Source of the DNA: Gammaproteobacteria bacterium
Lineage (GTDB): Bacteria > Pseudomonadota > Gammaproteobacteria > JAJPIJ01
Reading direction: 5' to 3'
Assembly (NCBI GenBank): GCA_022071965.1
Contig: JAJVIQ010000001.1
Coordinates: 1 to 64,000, forward strand
DNA: 64,000 bases
Of the stretch, positions 1-8,005 are shown one piece after another. The notes below the pieces were generated by a model. It did not search any database. It was given only the letters and a program-made list of their open reading frames with translations, and had not been told where the DNA came from. Numbering within the stretch: position 1 is the stretch's first letter; each line of letters starts with the position of its first letter. The translations under genes were made by a program, and so were the position numbers.

Positions 1-941
1 TCGCCGGAGCGCGCCGCCACCGCCACCGCGCCCGGGTGCATCGTCAGGCGATGGGGCGCCGTCTCGCCGCCGCGCCGGGGCGGCAGCCAGGGCGCGGCCG
101 CCAGCACTGCGGTGGCGCCGAGCACCAGCGCCCACACGCCGGCCACCGGCCAGGCGTACACCAGCGGGTAGAGAGCGAGCAGGAACCAGTCGAAGACGAG
201 CACCGTCGGTGCCTGCGCCAGATGCGCCGGACCGCCCTGGCTCACGACCGGCTGCACCAACGCCAGCAGCACCAGCATCGCCGCCACGCTGACGGCGATC
301 GGCCGTGGCGGCTGGGTGCTGGCCTTGGGCACGCGCTGCACGTGCACCCACATCAGCAGCAGCGTGAGCAGCGGCACGCCGATGTGGATGAACACCAGCA
401 GCGAGAACAGCCGGTTGCTGACGCTGTGGTCGTAAATGAAATTGCGCACCAGTTTGCCTCCGAAGCCGGGCAGCCAGTCCAGCCACTCGAAGCTCGCCTG
501 GGTGACGAACTGCGCCAGGCGGTCCCAGGGAAGCATGAAGCCGTTGGCGCCGGCCGCGAATACCAGCCACACCAGTACGATGCCTGTCATCCACGAGAAC
601 CAGCGGAATCCGCGCATGCGATCGAAGGCCCAGTAGCGCATCAGGTGGATCAGCATCGTGACGACCATCGCGTCCGATGCGTAGCGGTGCACGCTGCGGA
701 GGATGCCGCCGGCGTAACGCTGGGCATGCGTCAGCGCCTCCACCGAGCGGTAAGCCCCTTCGACGCTCGTGTCGAAGAAGGCATAGAGGTACAGCCCGGT
801 GCCGGCGATGATCCAGAACAGATAGAACGTCAGCGCGCCCAGGTGATACAGGGGATTGAGCTTGTCGCCGAAGGCGCGGTTGAACACCGCCTCGGCATGC
901 ATGAAGCCCGCGCGCAGCAGGCGTTGCGGCCCTGGTCTCAT
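1..941 (-). CDS. Cytochrome b (b/b6 N-terminal type), partial
   Basis: Membrane cytochrome b; the 3' end runs off the left edge, so only the first 313 residues are seen, with no stop. Two His pairs spaced 14 apart (H85/H99 and H186/H200) are the classic ligands for two b hemes across four helices. The arginine-rich N-terminus, the motif SVHRYASDA and further hydrophobic helices follow the same plan as the cytochrome b part of the gene ending at 2867, so the two are paralogues. The ATG overlaps the upstream stop by four bases (ATGA), which indicates translational coupling. It is the last visible gene of the operon. Its likely role is electron transfer between a quinone pool and the redox proteins encoded upstream; that role is inferred. 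Confidence 0.85.
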   Translation of the reverse strand, partial: MRPGPQRLLRAGFMHAEAVFNRAFGDKLNPLYHLGALTFYLFWIIAGTGLYLYAFFDTSVEGAYRSVEALTHAQRYAGGILRSVHRYASDAMVVTMLIHLMRYWAFDRMRGFRWFSWMTGIVLVWLVFAAGANGFMLPWDRLAQFVTQASFEWLDWLPGFGGKLVRNFIYDHSVSNRLFSLLVFIHIGVPLLTLLLMWVHVQRVPKASTQPPRPIAVSVAAMLVLLALVQPVVSQGGPAHLAQAPTVLVFDWFLLALYPLVYAWPVAGVWALVLGATAVLAAAPWLPPRRGGETAPHRLTMHPGAVAVAARSG

Positions 942-2338
942 CGTGCCCTTCCCGCGCGCCAGACCACGATCAGGAACAGCAGTCCGCCCAGGATCGCCAC
1001 CGCGCCGCCCACCCCCATCAGCCCCATGCCGAAGACCTCGCCGGGGCTGCGCAGCACCTGTTCGGCGCCGGCGACCTTGCGCTGTACGCCATAGCCGCCG
1101 GACCACACCAGGCCGACGATGTGCATGAGCTGGCCGAGGCCGTACACATACGGCTGACTTACCGCGAGCCGCCCCTGCGGTCGCCCCCAGCCCAGCCGCG
1201 GCAGCAGGTGGTATACCAGCCCCATCAGCGCCAGCGTGACGCCGACAATGCAGCCGTGGTAGTGGGCGGGGATCTTCACGTTGCTCCCGGTAATGGTCAT
1301 GCCGATCACGCCGCCGGCCGCGAACAGCAGCATCGAGGACAGCAGTGCCGCGCGCAGCGGCCGCGCCGCATCCGTCACCTGCCGCTGCGTGGCCAGCGCG
1401 ATCGCCGCCGCCAGCACGACCGGGAAGATCGCCAGTCCGCCGCCGATGCGCATGCCCCAGGTGTGCAGCGCGCGATGCTCGACCGTCACCACGTCGTGCG
1501 CGAGGTACGCAACGGGCGTGACGAATACCGCCGCCAGGGCAATCGCGAACAGCAGCAGGGTCACGCGCGGGCTCAGCGGCACCCGCCCGCCGCAGGCCTG
1601 GGCCAGCGACAGCCAGGCCACCAGCATCAACAGCGTCCACGTGAACTGCAGCGCGTGCCCGCCGCCCCAGAACAGGACCTCCCAGTAGGCCTTGCCGTCC
1701 AGCGAGGCGGGCACCACGGCGAGTGACCAGCCGAAGGCCGTCAGCGCGACCAGCGTGGACACCGCGGCCGCGTACAGGCCGAAGCGCAGGGCCGCCGGAC
1801 CGTCGAGCACGCCGCCGGGCGGGGGTATCGCCGTCAGCGACCGGATCACGAGCAGGATCGACGCCAAGCCGAATACCGCGAGTCCACCGAGAAACAGGCG
1901 CGACTCGATGACCGGTATGTAGTTGGCCATCACCGGCGCGCCGGGGTCGAGGAAGGGCGCGAGGGCCATCATCGCCGTGCCGATGCCGGCGCCGCTGAGC
2001 GCGATCCAGCCCCAGCCCTCGCGGCGGGGACCGGCGTTCAGGCTCCAGAGCACGCCGGCGATGGCAAGGAACCACACCAGCACCGACAGGTCCACGTGCA
2101 CCACCAGCGCGGTGCGGAAGAAATCCACCCCGGGCAGCCAGGCGTTGACGCCAGGCGTGCGCGCCAGCACCAGCAGCACCGAGAACAGACCCGATCCGAG
2201 CAGCGCGAGCATGCCCAGCCACAGCCAGCCGCGCGCGAGGGCCTGCTGCGTGGCCTCGAAATGCAGCCGATATTCCGCCGGTCTCGAAGGCAGGAGCGTA
2301 CGGCCGGGGGCGAGGCTCGGGGATGCGGTGGCGTTCAT
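938..2338 (-). CDS. Heme-copper oxidase subunit I-like membrane protein with degenerate CuB site
   Basis: A 466-residue protein of about 12 membrane segments, related to subunit I of the heme-copper superfamily (cbb3/NorB-like annotations are usual). Visible ligands are H81 in helix II (VVHVDLSV), H228 in helix VI (WGGGHALQF) and H359/H361 in helix X (PAHYHG). These would hold a low-spin heme and a high-spin heme. The helix VII His-His pair that binds CuB is not present: the aligned stretch reads TPVAYLAHD. There is also no Tyr four residues after H228. CuB may therefore be absent and the chemistry unusual. It overlaps both neighbours by four bases. An assignment as NO reductase, oxidase or electron-transfer subunit cannot be made from the sequence alone. 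Confidence 0.75.
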   Translation of the reverse strand: MNATASPSLAPGRTLLPSRPAEYRLHFEATQQALARGWLWLGMLALLGSGLFSVLLVLARTPGVNAWLPGVDFFRTALVVHVDLSVLVWFLAIAGVLWSLNAGPRREGWGWIALSGAGIGTAMMALAPFLDPGAPVMANYIPVIESRLFLGGLAVFGLASILLVIRSLTAIPPPGGVLDGPAALRFGLYAAAVSTLVALTAFGWSLAVVPASLDGKAYWEVLFWGGGHALQFTWTLLMLVAWLSLAQACGGRVPLSPRVTLLLFAIALAAVFVTPVAYLAHDVVTVEHRALHTWGMRIGGGLAIFPVVLAAAIALATQRQVTDAARPLRAALLSSMLLFAAGGVIGMTITGSNVKIPAHYHGCIVGVTLALMGLVYHLLPRLGWGRPQGRLAVSQPYVYGLGQLMHIVGLVWSGGYGVQRKVAGAEQVLRSPGEVFGMGLMGVGGAVAILGGLLFLIVVWRAGRAR

Positions 2339-2874
2339 TGCAGTGTGATGCCGCCCTTCTCGGTGTCGAAGTCGATGACGAGGACCTGCGCCGGGGCGAG
2401 ATGCACGCGACGCTCGAGCCTGTAGGCGAAGCCCGCGCTGCGCACGTCGTCGCGCAGGCGCACGCTGATCAACCGCTCGCCGGCGGGCACCGGCAGCCGC
2501 CGGTAGATGGACGAGGCGCCATCGCGCGCCAGCCCTGAAGGCGCGGCCTCGGCGCGCACCGCCGGCGCCCCGTCGATGTCGAGCTCCACCGTCACCGGCG
2601 AGCGCTCACGCGGACACTGCATCGGGGCGCGCATGTTCGGCGGCAGCTTCCCCAGCTCCTCGGGCGTGAGCGGCCGGCAGTCGCCCACGGGCTTGCCGGT
2701 GTGCACGAGGCTCAGCTTGACGAGCGCGAGATCGGCGGCCAGGTGCTGGTACGGAGGCCAGTGCGAGAACACCCCGACCGCCAGCGCGAAGAGGCCGTAG
2801 AGCACGAGCTGCCCGGCCCACGCGCGCAGGCCGCGAGGTCCGGCCGGTGCCGAGGTCCTGAAAGATTCAGCCAT
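2335..2874 (-). CDS. Membrane-anchored periplasmic protein of unknown function (179 aa)
   Basis: I do not recognise this family. The protein has one N-terminal hydrophobic segment (about residues 20-40) followed by a roughly 135-residue domain, probably periplasmic. It has two cysteines about 27 residues apart (in GDCRPLTPEE and PMQCPRER) in a proline-rich stretch, and then a beta-rich C-terminal part. No CxxCH heme site is present. It overlaps the fusion cytochrome b gene by eight bases upstream if that gene starts at 4450 or 4459, and the heme-copper-like gene by four bases (ATGA) downstream, so it is translated as part of this operon. An assembly factor or accessory subunit for the neighbouring membrane complex is plausible but unproven. 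Confidence 0.75.
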   Translation of the reverse strand: MAESFRTSAPAGPRGLRAWAGQLVLYGLFALAVGVFSHWPPYQHLAADLALVKLSLVHTGKPVGDCRPLTPEELGKLPPNMRAPMQCPRERSPVTVELDIDGAPAVRAEAAPSGLARDGASSIYRRLPVPAGERLISVRLRDDVRSAGFAYRLERRVHLAPAQVLVIDFDTEKGGITLQ

Positions 2875-4450
2875 GATGCATCTTCGCTTTTGGGCGGCGA
2901 TTTTCCTTGATCTCGGGCAAGCGCGCCCGCATCGAGGCCACCGCGACCTCGAGCACGGCCTCCTCTCCGGCGTCGGCCTGGATCAACCGCACGCGTGCGC
3001 GCGGCACGCGTGTGCGCAGGCGGGGCTCGCGCGTGCCGTCCAGGCGCTCGGCGGTCCAGCGCGCGCCGAGACGGAAGGCGCAGCCGCCGTCACGGCAGCT
3101 CGCTACCAGCACGCCGGCGGCACCGTCGCGCAGCGCGTATTCGACGAACGATGGCGGCAGCTGACCGGTGCAGATGAGCGGCAGCGCGAGGACGTCGGGG
3201 GCGGTGACGCGGCGTGCGTCGGCGCCCTGCGCGCAGCCGAAGACCACGATCCCTCGCGAAGACGGCAGCCTCCCGAGCCCGCTCCGCAGCCGCTGCCGCA
3301 GATCGCCCACCGGGAGCTGCGGCATGTCGATACCCGTGACCAGGGCCGCGGTGCTGCGAAACGGGGTCGATGACGGGCAGGCGCCCGCGCAGATGCCGCA
3401 GCTCGCGCACAGCTTGGGATCCACCTGCGCCAGCTCGCGGCCGATCCGGCGGATCGGGTGCGGGACCATCGTGATGGCCGCGAATGGGCAGTCGGCGAAG
3501 CAGCGCCGGCAGCCGTTGCAGTTCACCGGGTCGACCACCGCCGCCGGAGGGCGCTCCGCGGGGCTCCCGAGCCGCGGTACCGCGGCCGGCAGGAAGGGCA
3601 GGGCGAGCAGCGCGCCGAATATCCCCAGCGTGAGAGCCCAGGTGAAGCCGGCGGAGGTCGCGTACATCAGCGGATGCACGAACAGCAGGATCCAGTCCAG
3701 ATCGAGCGGTGTCGGCACGCGTGCCAGGTCCGCCGGGCCCTGGCCCGTCACCGGCGCCGCGCAGGCCAGGACGAGCAGCGCGCCGAGCGTGCCGAGCGCC
3801 AGCGCACGCGGCGGGAATACCGTCGCCCGCGTGATCCGCTGGATGTGGAACCACAGCCCGAACAGCAGCAGCAGAGGCACCCCGACATGCACGAAGACCA
3901 GCAGCGAGAACAGCCGGTCGCTTACCGATTCGCTGCCCAGGAAGTTGCGCGCCAGCGGGTTGGCGAGCAGTGGCAGCGCGTCGAGCCACTCGGCGGTGGC
4001 GACGGCCGAGAACTGTCCGAGGCGGTCCCAGTTCAGCCAGAAGCCGCCGATGGCGCTCACCGCGGTCAGCGGCAGCAGGGCGGCGCCCGTCAGCCACGAG
4101 TAGCGGCGGAAGTGGCGCCAACGGCCGTGAAGCGCCTCGCGCAGCAGGTGCAGGACGGTGAACACGACGAAGGCATCGGCGGCGTAGCGGTGCAGGCTGC
4201 GTATCAGTCCGCCCGGGGACCACGGCGCGCGCGACAGGCGCATGATCGAGTCGTATGCGCCGCCGGCCGAGGTGTCGAACACGGCGTACAGCCAGATCCC
4301 CGACAGCGCCAGCAGCCAGATCGCGAGGAAGCCGAGGGCGCCGAGCTGCCGCAGCGGGTTCAATCGGGCGTCGAAGGCGCGGTCGAAGCCCTGTTCCAGG
4401 CGGCGCCACGCCGCCAGGGCCCTGGTACTCGGAAACTCCGACGCTTTCAT
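2867..4450 (-). CDS. Cytochrome b - diferredoxin - FlpD/MvhD fusion protein
   Basis: A three-part redox protein of 527 residues. Residues 1-290 are a b-type cytochrome with His pairs H87/H101 and H188/H202 (14 apart). Residues about 308-365 hold two [4Fe-4S] motifs (CNGCRRCFADCP and CASCGICAGACP). Residues about 400-500 match the FlpD/MvhD domain, with four Cys placed as in the [2Fe-2S] site (GCAQGAD, LICTG, ASCRDGGC). MvhD normally links hydrogenase or formate dehydrogenase to heterodisulfide reductase in the cytoplasm. Here the fusion would connect cytoplasmic low-potential carriers to membrane hemes. I chose ATG 4450; an in-frame TTG at 4459 adds three residues. Neither has a strong ribosome site. 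The electron donor is unknown. Confidence 0.85.
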   Translation of the reverse strand: MKASEFPSTRALAAWRRLEQGFDRAFDARLNPLRQLGALGFLAIWLLALSGIWLYAVFDTSAGGAYDSIMRLSRAPWSPGGLIRSLHRYAADAFVVFTVLHLLREALHGRWRHFRRYSWLTGAALLPLTAVSAIGGFWLNWDRLGQFSAVATAEWLDALPLLANPLARNFLGSESVSDRLFSLLVFVHVGVPLLLLFGLWFHIQRITRATVFPPRALALGTLGALLVLACAAPVTGQGPADLARVPTPLDLDWILLFVHPLMYATSAGFTWALTLGIFGALLALPFLPAAVPRLGSPAERPPAAVVDPVNCNGCRRCFADCPFAAITMVPHPIRRIGRELAQVDPKLCASCGICAGACPSSTPFRSTAALVTGIDMPQLPVGDLRQRLRSGLGRLPSSRGIVVFGCAQGADARRVTAPDVLALPLICTGQLPPSFVEYALRDGAAGVLVASCRDGGCAFRLGARWTAERLDGTREPRLRTRVPRARVRLIQADAGEEAVLEVAVASMRARLPEIKENRRPKAKMHHG

Positions 4451-4516
4451 GGCACGCAAACCGGCCGGCGCGTGGGAAGAACCGTTACGGCCGCGCGCCC
4501 GTGCGCCGGCGCAGGA

Positions 4517-5368
4517 TCAGTGGGCCGCGTTCGCCAGGGGCGTCGCGCAGGCGCGGCGTATCCGCCGCTGCTCCCGGCGCTCGCGCCAGAGGTACACGCC
4601 TACCGTCGTGAAGAAGGCGAGCCCGCCGAGCACCTCGAACAGCAGCCCCCAGTCGTAGCGGTACTCGCCGGTCTCCGGGTCGTAGACCGTGCACAGGATG
4701 CGCACGCGCTCCACCAGTTCCTCGAGGGAGAACGCACCCCCGGCCGGCGGTGCGCCCAGCATCAACGCGCGCAGCACCGCGCCCAGCGCCTCGGTCGTGA
4801 GGCGATCGTTGTAGACCTGGCTGTGGATGCGGCCCCCGGCGTCCAGCACGGTCACCCCGACGATATGATCGAAGCCGGCCGGGGTCTCCACCCAGCTGAA
4901 GCCGAAGGCGCGCGTCAGCGCGTCCACATGCCTGGCGTGCGGGCTGAGGAACTCCCAGTTCGGGTAATCGATGCGGTGCTGCGCGGCGAACGCGCGCATG
5001 GCCTGCGGCGTGTCGAACGGCTGGTTGAAGCCGATGGACAGCACGTTGAACTTGTCGGGGCCGAGCATGCGATCCAGTCCCTTGACGGCCTCGTGCAGGG
5101 TGCGCGTCTGCGTCGGGCAGATCGTGAAGCAGCCCGTATAGATGAAGCTCACCAGCAATGGCTTGCCGCGGTAATCCGCCAGCCGCACCGGCCGTTCGCG
5201 GCGATCGAGCAAGGTGAAGTCGGGGGGCGTGGTGCCGATCACCGCCTGGCTGGCGCGCAGCGCGGCGGTCTCGTCGAGGCGGGGAACGCCGCCGGCGCGG
5301 GTCGGTGTCGCGAACGCAATGCCCAGAGCGAGGACGGCCGCGGCGAGAAGCTCAGCGCAGCATCGCAT
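4517..5368 (-). CDS. SCO1/SenC-type copper chaperone with C-terminal membrane anchor
   Basis: A 283-residue thioredoxin-fold protein that delivers copper to the CuA site of heme-copper enzymes. The metal site is the CxxxC of TGCFTICPT plus the later His in GFDHIVGV. The N-terminus (MRCCAELLAAAVLALG) is a signal peptide. A hydrophobic segment near the C-terminus (about residues 242-262) and a basic tail form a membrane anchor, which is longer than in the minimal SCO1 fold. The start at 5368 was preferred because the longer upstream reading frame is the wrong frame of ctaB; this start overlaps ctaB by 17 bases. Its place beside a CuA subunit II fits its role. Confidence 0.9.
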   Translation of the reverse strand: MRCCAELLAAAVLALGIAFATPTRAGGVPRLDETAALRASQAVIGTTPPDFTLLDRRERPVRLADYRGKPLLVSFIYTGCFTICPTQTRTLHEAVKGLDRMLGPDKFNVLSIGFNQPFDTPQAMRAFAAQHRIDYPNWEFLSPHARHVDALTRAFGFSWVETPAGFDHIVGVTVLDAGGRIHSQVYNDRLTTEALGAVLRALMLGAPPAGGAFSLEELVERVRILCTVYDPETGEYRYDWGLLFEVLGGLAFFTTVGVYLWRERREQRRIRRACATPLANAAH

Positions 5369-6251
5369 CGATCGCCACCGCCACGATGAGCACCGACAAC
5401 TGCGCCATCGACGCGAAGAAGGCCGCCATCGCCGTTCGGCGCTGCGGATCGCGTGCCAGGGCATGCGTGCGGTGCAGGAAGTAGGCGCCGCCGGCGAGCG
5501 CGCCGGCCAGGTATACTGGCCCCGCGCCGAAGGCAAAGGGCAGCAGCGACGCGGTGACGAGGGCGACGGTGTTCAGGTGCACGATGCGCGCGGCGCGCCG
5601 GGTGCCGACCACCACCGGCAGCATCGGGATGCCGGCGGCCGCGTAGTCCTCGCGGTTGGCGATGGCCAGGCTCCAGAAGTGCGATGGCGTCCAGAGAAAA
5701 AGGACCAGGGCGAGCAGCAGCGGCAGCGGCCCGAGCGAGGGGTCCGCGGCCGCCGCGCCGGTGAGCACGGCGAAGCTGCCGGCCAGCCCCCCGATGACGA
5801 TGTTGAGCCAGGTGCGGCGCTTGAGCATCACCGTGTAGACCACCGCGTAGGTGAATGCCCCGAGGAACAGATACAGCGCCGCGACGCCGTTGAGCGTGTA
5901 CCACGTCGCCGTCACCGACAGCGCGAGCAGCCCGACGATGAGCGCCATCCATCCGGCGCCCGGATGCAGCGTGCCCGTGGCGAAGGCGCGGGCGCGGGTG
6001 CGCTTCATCAGGCGATCGCTGTCGGCCTCGATGAACTGATTGAAGGCCCCGGCGCTGGCGGAGGCCACCAGCACCGAGATCGCCATCACCAGCACCTCCC
6101 AGGGCGCCGGCATCGGTGCCGGTGCGATCGCCAGACCGCCGAGAGCGGTGACCATGATGAGCACGCCGATCCGGAGCTTGAAGACCCCGAGCACGGTGCG
6201 CCAGTCCGGCGCTGCGGTTACGGCGTCGCTTCGAACCAGGGTGCTGGTCAT
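5352..6251 (-). CDS. ctaB: Protoheme IX farnesyltransferase (heme O synthase)
   Basis: This UbiA-family membrane prenyltransferase of 299 residues attaches a farnesyl chain to heme B to give heme O, the substrate of the heme A synthases encoded at 9210-11192. The first Asp-rich motif is clear (NQFIEADSDRLMKRT, containing the N/DxxxD signature), as is the second loop (WTPSHFWSLAI, with REDYAAAGIPMLP after it). About nine membrane helices are predicted. It lies between the SCO gene (17-base overlap) and heme-copper subunit I (43-base gap). The enzyme encoded upstream therefore probably carries heme O or A rather than only heme B. Confidence 0.95.
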   Translation of the reverse strand: MTSTLVRSDAVTAAPDWRTVLGVFKLRIGVLIMVTALGGLAIAPAPMPAPWEVLVMAISVLVASASAGAFNQFIEADSDRLMKRTRARAFATGTLHPGAGWMALIVGLLALSVTATWYTLNGVAALYLFLGAFTYAVVYTVMLKRRTWLNIVIGGLAGSFAVLTGAAAADPSLGPLPLLLALVLFLWTPSHFWSLAIANREDYAAAGIPMLPVVVGTRRAARIVHLNTVALVTASLLPFAFGAGPVYLAGALAGGAYFLHRTHALARDPQRRTAMAAFFASMAQLSVLIVAVAIDAMLR

Positions 6252-6294
6252 CGGCTCACTCCTTCCCTCGGCGATCGCGCGGTGGAGCCGGCAA

Positions 6295-7995
6295 TCAGCT
6301 CAATCCCCAGACAGTCGACAGGTACTTCCAGTTGATGAAGTAATAGAGGACGAACGCCACCAGGAAGACCATCGCCAGCACGAAGGTGCCCGGCGCGGCG
6401 AAGCCCGCGGATCCGTAGGTCTGCGCCACCAGGGTGGGTGCCGCGCGCGGCACCGGCGTGAACTTCGGGCTGGTCTCCCCGCGTTCGAGGCGCCTGCCCC
6501 AGAGCAGTGAACCGACGGTGACGTAGATGTAGATGGCGCCGCCGGCGATGGCCGCCAGGCCGGAGATGCCGACCAGCCCCATCATGAGGTAGGCCGCGCC
6601 GGGCCACTCGTAGGCCAGTGCGTTGCCCTGGAAGGCCATGTCCCAATGCCGCCGGGATACCCCGAGCGTGCCCGCGCCCATCATCACCAGGGTGAAGAAG
6701 TACATCGAGAAGCCGAACAGGTACGGCTGCCACTTCGCCAGTTGCGGCGCGATCATCTCGCGCCGGAACAGCACCGGGATGAGGTAGTAGGTCAGCGCCA
6801 TGAAGGTCAGTGTGGTGCCTATCACCACGGTGGCGTGGAAATGCCCCGGCACGTAGATCGTGTTGTGGATGATCATGTTCAGCTGCTCGGTGCCCATCAT
6901 CACGCCCGAGATGCCGCCGAGGAAGCCGAAGCCGATGATGGCGATGAACACGCCCGAGAAGGTCGGATTGCCCCACGGTGCCTTGCGCAGCCACTCGAAC
7001 AGCCCCTTGGTGTAGCCCTTCTGCCGCTGCGCGACTTCCATCGCGCCCGGGATGGTCAGGCCGTGCAGCATCGACGCGAGCACCGCGAAATACATGAAGT
7101 AGCTGGTGTTGAGGACCTTCCAGCCGGTGGACAGGCCCGGGTCGGCGAGCAGGTGGTGGGCGCTCGCGAGCTGCAGGAACAGGATGTAGAGCAGGAACGC
7201 CGTGCGGCTGACGCGCTCGCTCATCGGCTTGGCGCCGAAGGCGATGGCCGCGACCAGGTACCACACCGAGATGTGCGCGGCGACGTTGATCTGCTGCGAG
7301 GAGTGGCCGAGGGCCCACCAGATGGTGCGGTACGCGAGCGGATCCACCTGGTCGATCACGCCCAACGACTTCAGCCAGGTCGGGATCAGGATGATCGCAC
7401 CGGAGACGAGGGTGAACACCGCGATGATGGCGGCGGTGATCGCGCCGAAGGTCACCAGCGGCACCGAGCCCTCGTAGGTCTTCTCGTTCTTGGCCACCAC
7501 CAGCGTGCCGAAGAACACGAAGCAGGCGATCAGCGCGCCCACCGCGAACAGGATGAGGCCGAGATAGAAGTTCGGTTCGGCCATCATGGGCACGTAGGAG
7601 GTCATCATCACGCTGGAGGCACCGCGGAACACGGCGATGTTGTTGACCACCGAGCCGATGATCATCAGCGCGAAGGCGAGCCACGCGATCCTCGGCGTGG
7701 CTATGCGACAGCGCAGCAGCGTCGAGGCGCAGAAGTAGAGCACCGCGATCTCGAAGAAGATGATCCAGAAGATCAGCATGTCGAGCCCGTGCGCGGTCAG
7801 CGCCATGTAGAACGTCTGGGCCTCGAGCCAATGCACCGCCGGCCAGCGCGTGAGCACGACCCCTATGGCGAGCAGGCCGCCGATCAGCAGCCAGACGACG
7901 GCGACGAAGGCGTTGGCCTTGATCAGCCACTCGGCCTGGGATTCGAACTGGAGCCCGGAACGCGGGCAGGTACGGTAGGTGGTCGCGATGCTCAT
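6295..7995 (-). CDS. Heme-copper subunit I, CuA-type, lacking the active-site Tyr (candidate nitric oxide reductase)
   Basis: Catalytic subunit of 566 residues, closest in plan to B-family (ba3-like) enzymes. All six metal ligands are visible: H69 and H387 (low-spin heme), H385 (high-spin heme), H231, H280 and H281 (CuB), in the motifs WALGHSSQQ, ASAHHLLADPG and VPGHFHATV. In oxygen reductases of the A and B families the residue four after the first CuB His is the cross-linked Tyr (GHPxVY); here it is Gln235. Loss of this Tyr is a known feature of nitric oxide reductases in the superfamily, and the gene shares DNR-type sites with nirS. I therefore read it as a CuA-containing NO reductase of the eNOR/sNOR kind; an oxygen reductase is less likely. 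Subunit II follows upstream after 10 bases. Confidence 0.85.
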   Translation of the reverse strand: MSIATTYRTCPRSGLQFESQAEWLIKANAFVAVVWLLIGGLLAIGVVLTRWPAVHWLEAQTFYMALTAHGLDMLIFWIIFFEIAVLYFCASTLLRCRIATPRIAWLAFALMIIGSVVNNIAVFRGASSVMMTSYVPMMAEPNFYLGLILFAVGALIACFVFFGTLVVAKNEKTYEGSVPLVTFGAITAAIIAVFTLVSGAIILIPTWLKSLGVIDQVDPLAYRTIWWALGHSSQQINVAAHISVWYLVAAIAFGAKPMSERVSRTAFLLYILFLQLASAHHLLADPGLSTGWKVLNTSYFMYFAVLASMLHGLTIPGAMEVAQRQKGYTKGLFEWLRKAPWGNPTFSGVFIAIIGFGFLGGISGVMMGTEQLNMIIHNTIYVPGHFHATVVIGTTLTFMALTYYLIPVLFRREMIAPQLAKWQPYLFGFSMYFFTLVMMGAGTLGVSRRHWDMAFQGNALAYEWPGAAYLMMGLVGISGLAAIAGGAIYIYVTVGSLLWGRRLERGETSPKFTPVPRAAPTLVAQTYGSAGFAAPGTFVLAMVFLVAFVLYYFINWKYLSTVWGLS

Positions 7996-8005
7996 CGTGT
8001 TCCCC

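Noticed and set aside
3458-5389. A 643-codon open frame on the plus strand across the cytochrome b fusion and SCO genes
   Set aside because: It crosses two well-supported minus-strand genes and has a shadow-like composition.
6295-7995. Reading subunit I as an ordinary ba3-type oxygen reductase
   Set aside because: The His-cross-linked Tyr is replaced by Gln235 and the regulatory context is denitrification; kept as a less likely alternative only.
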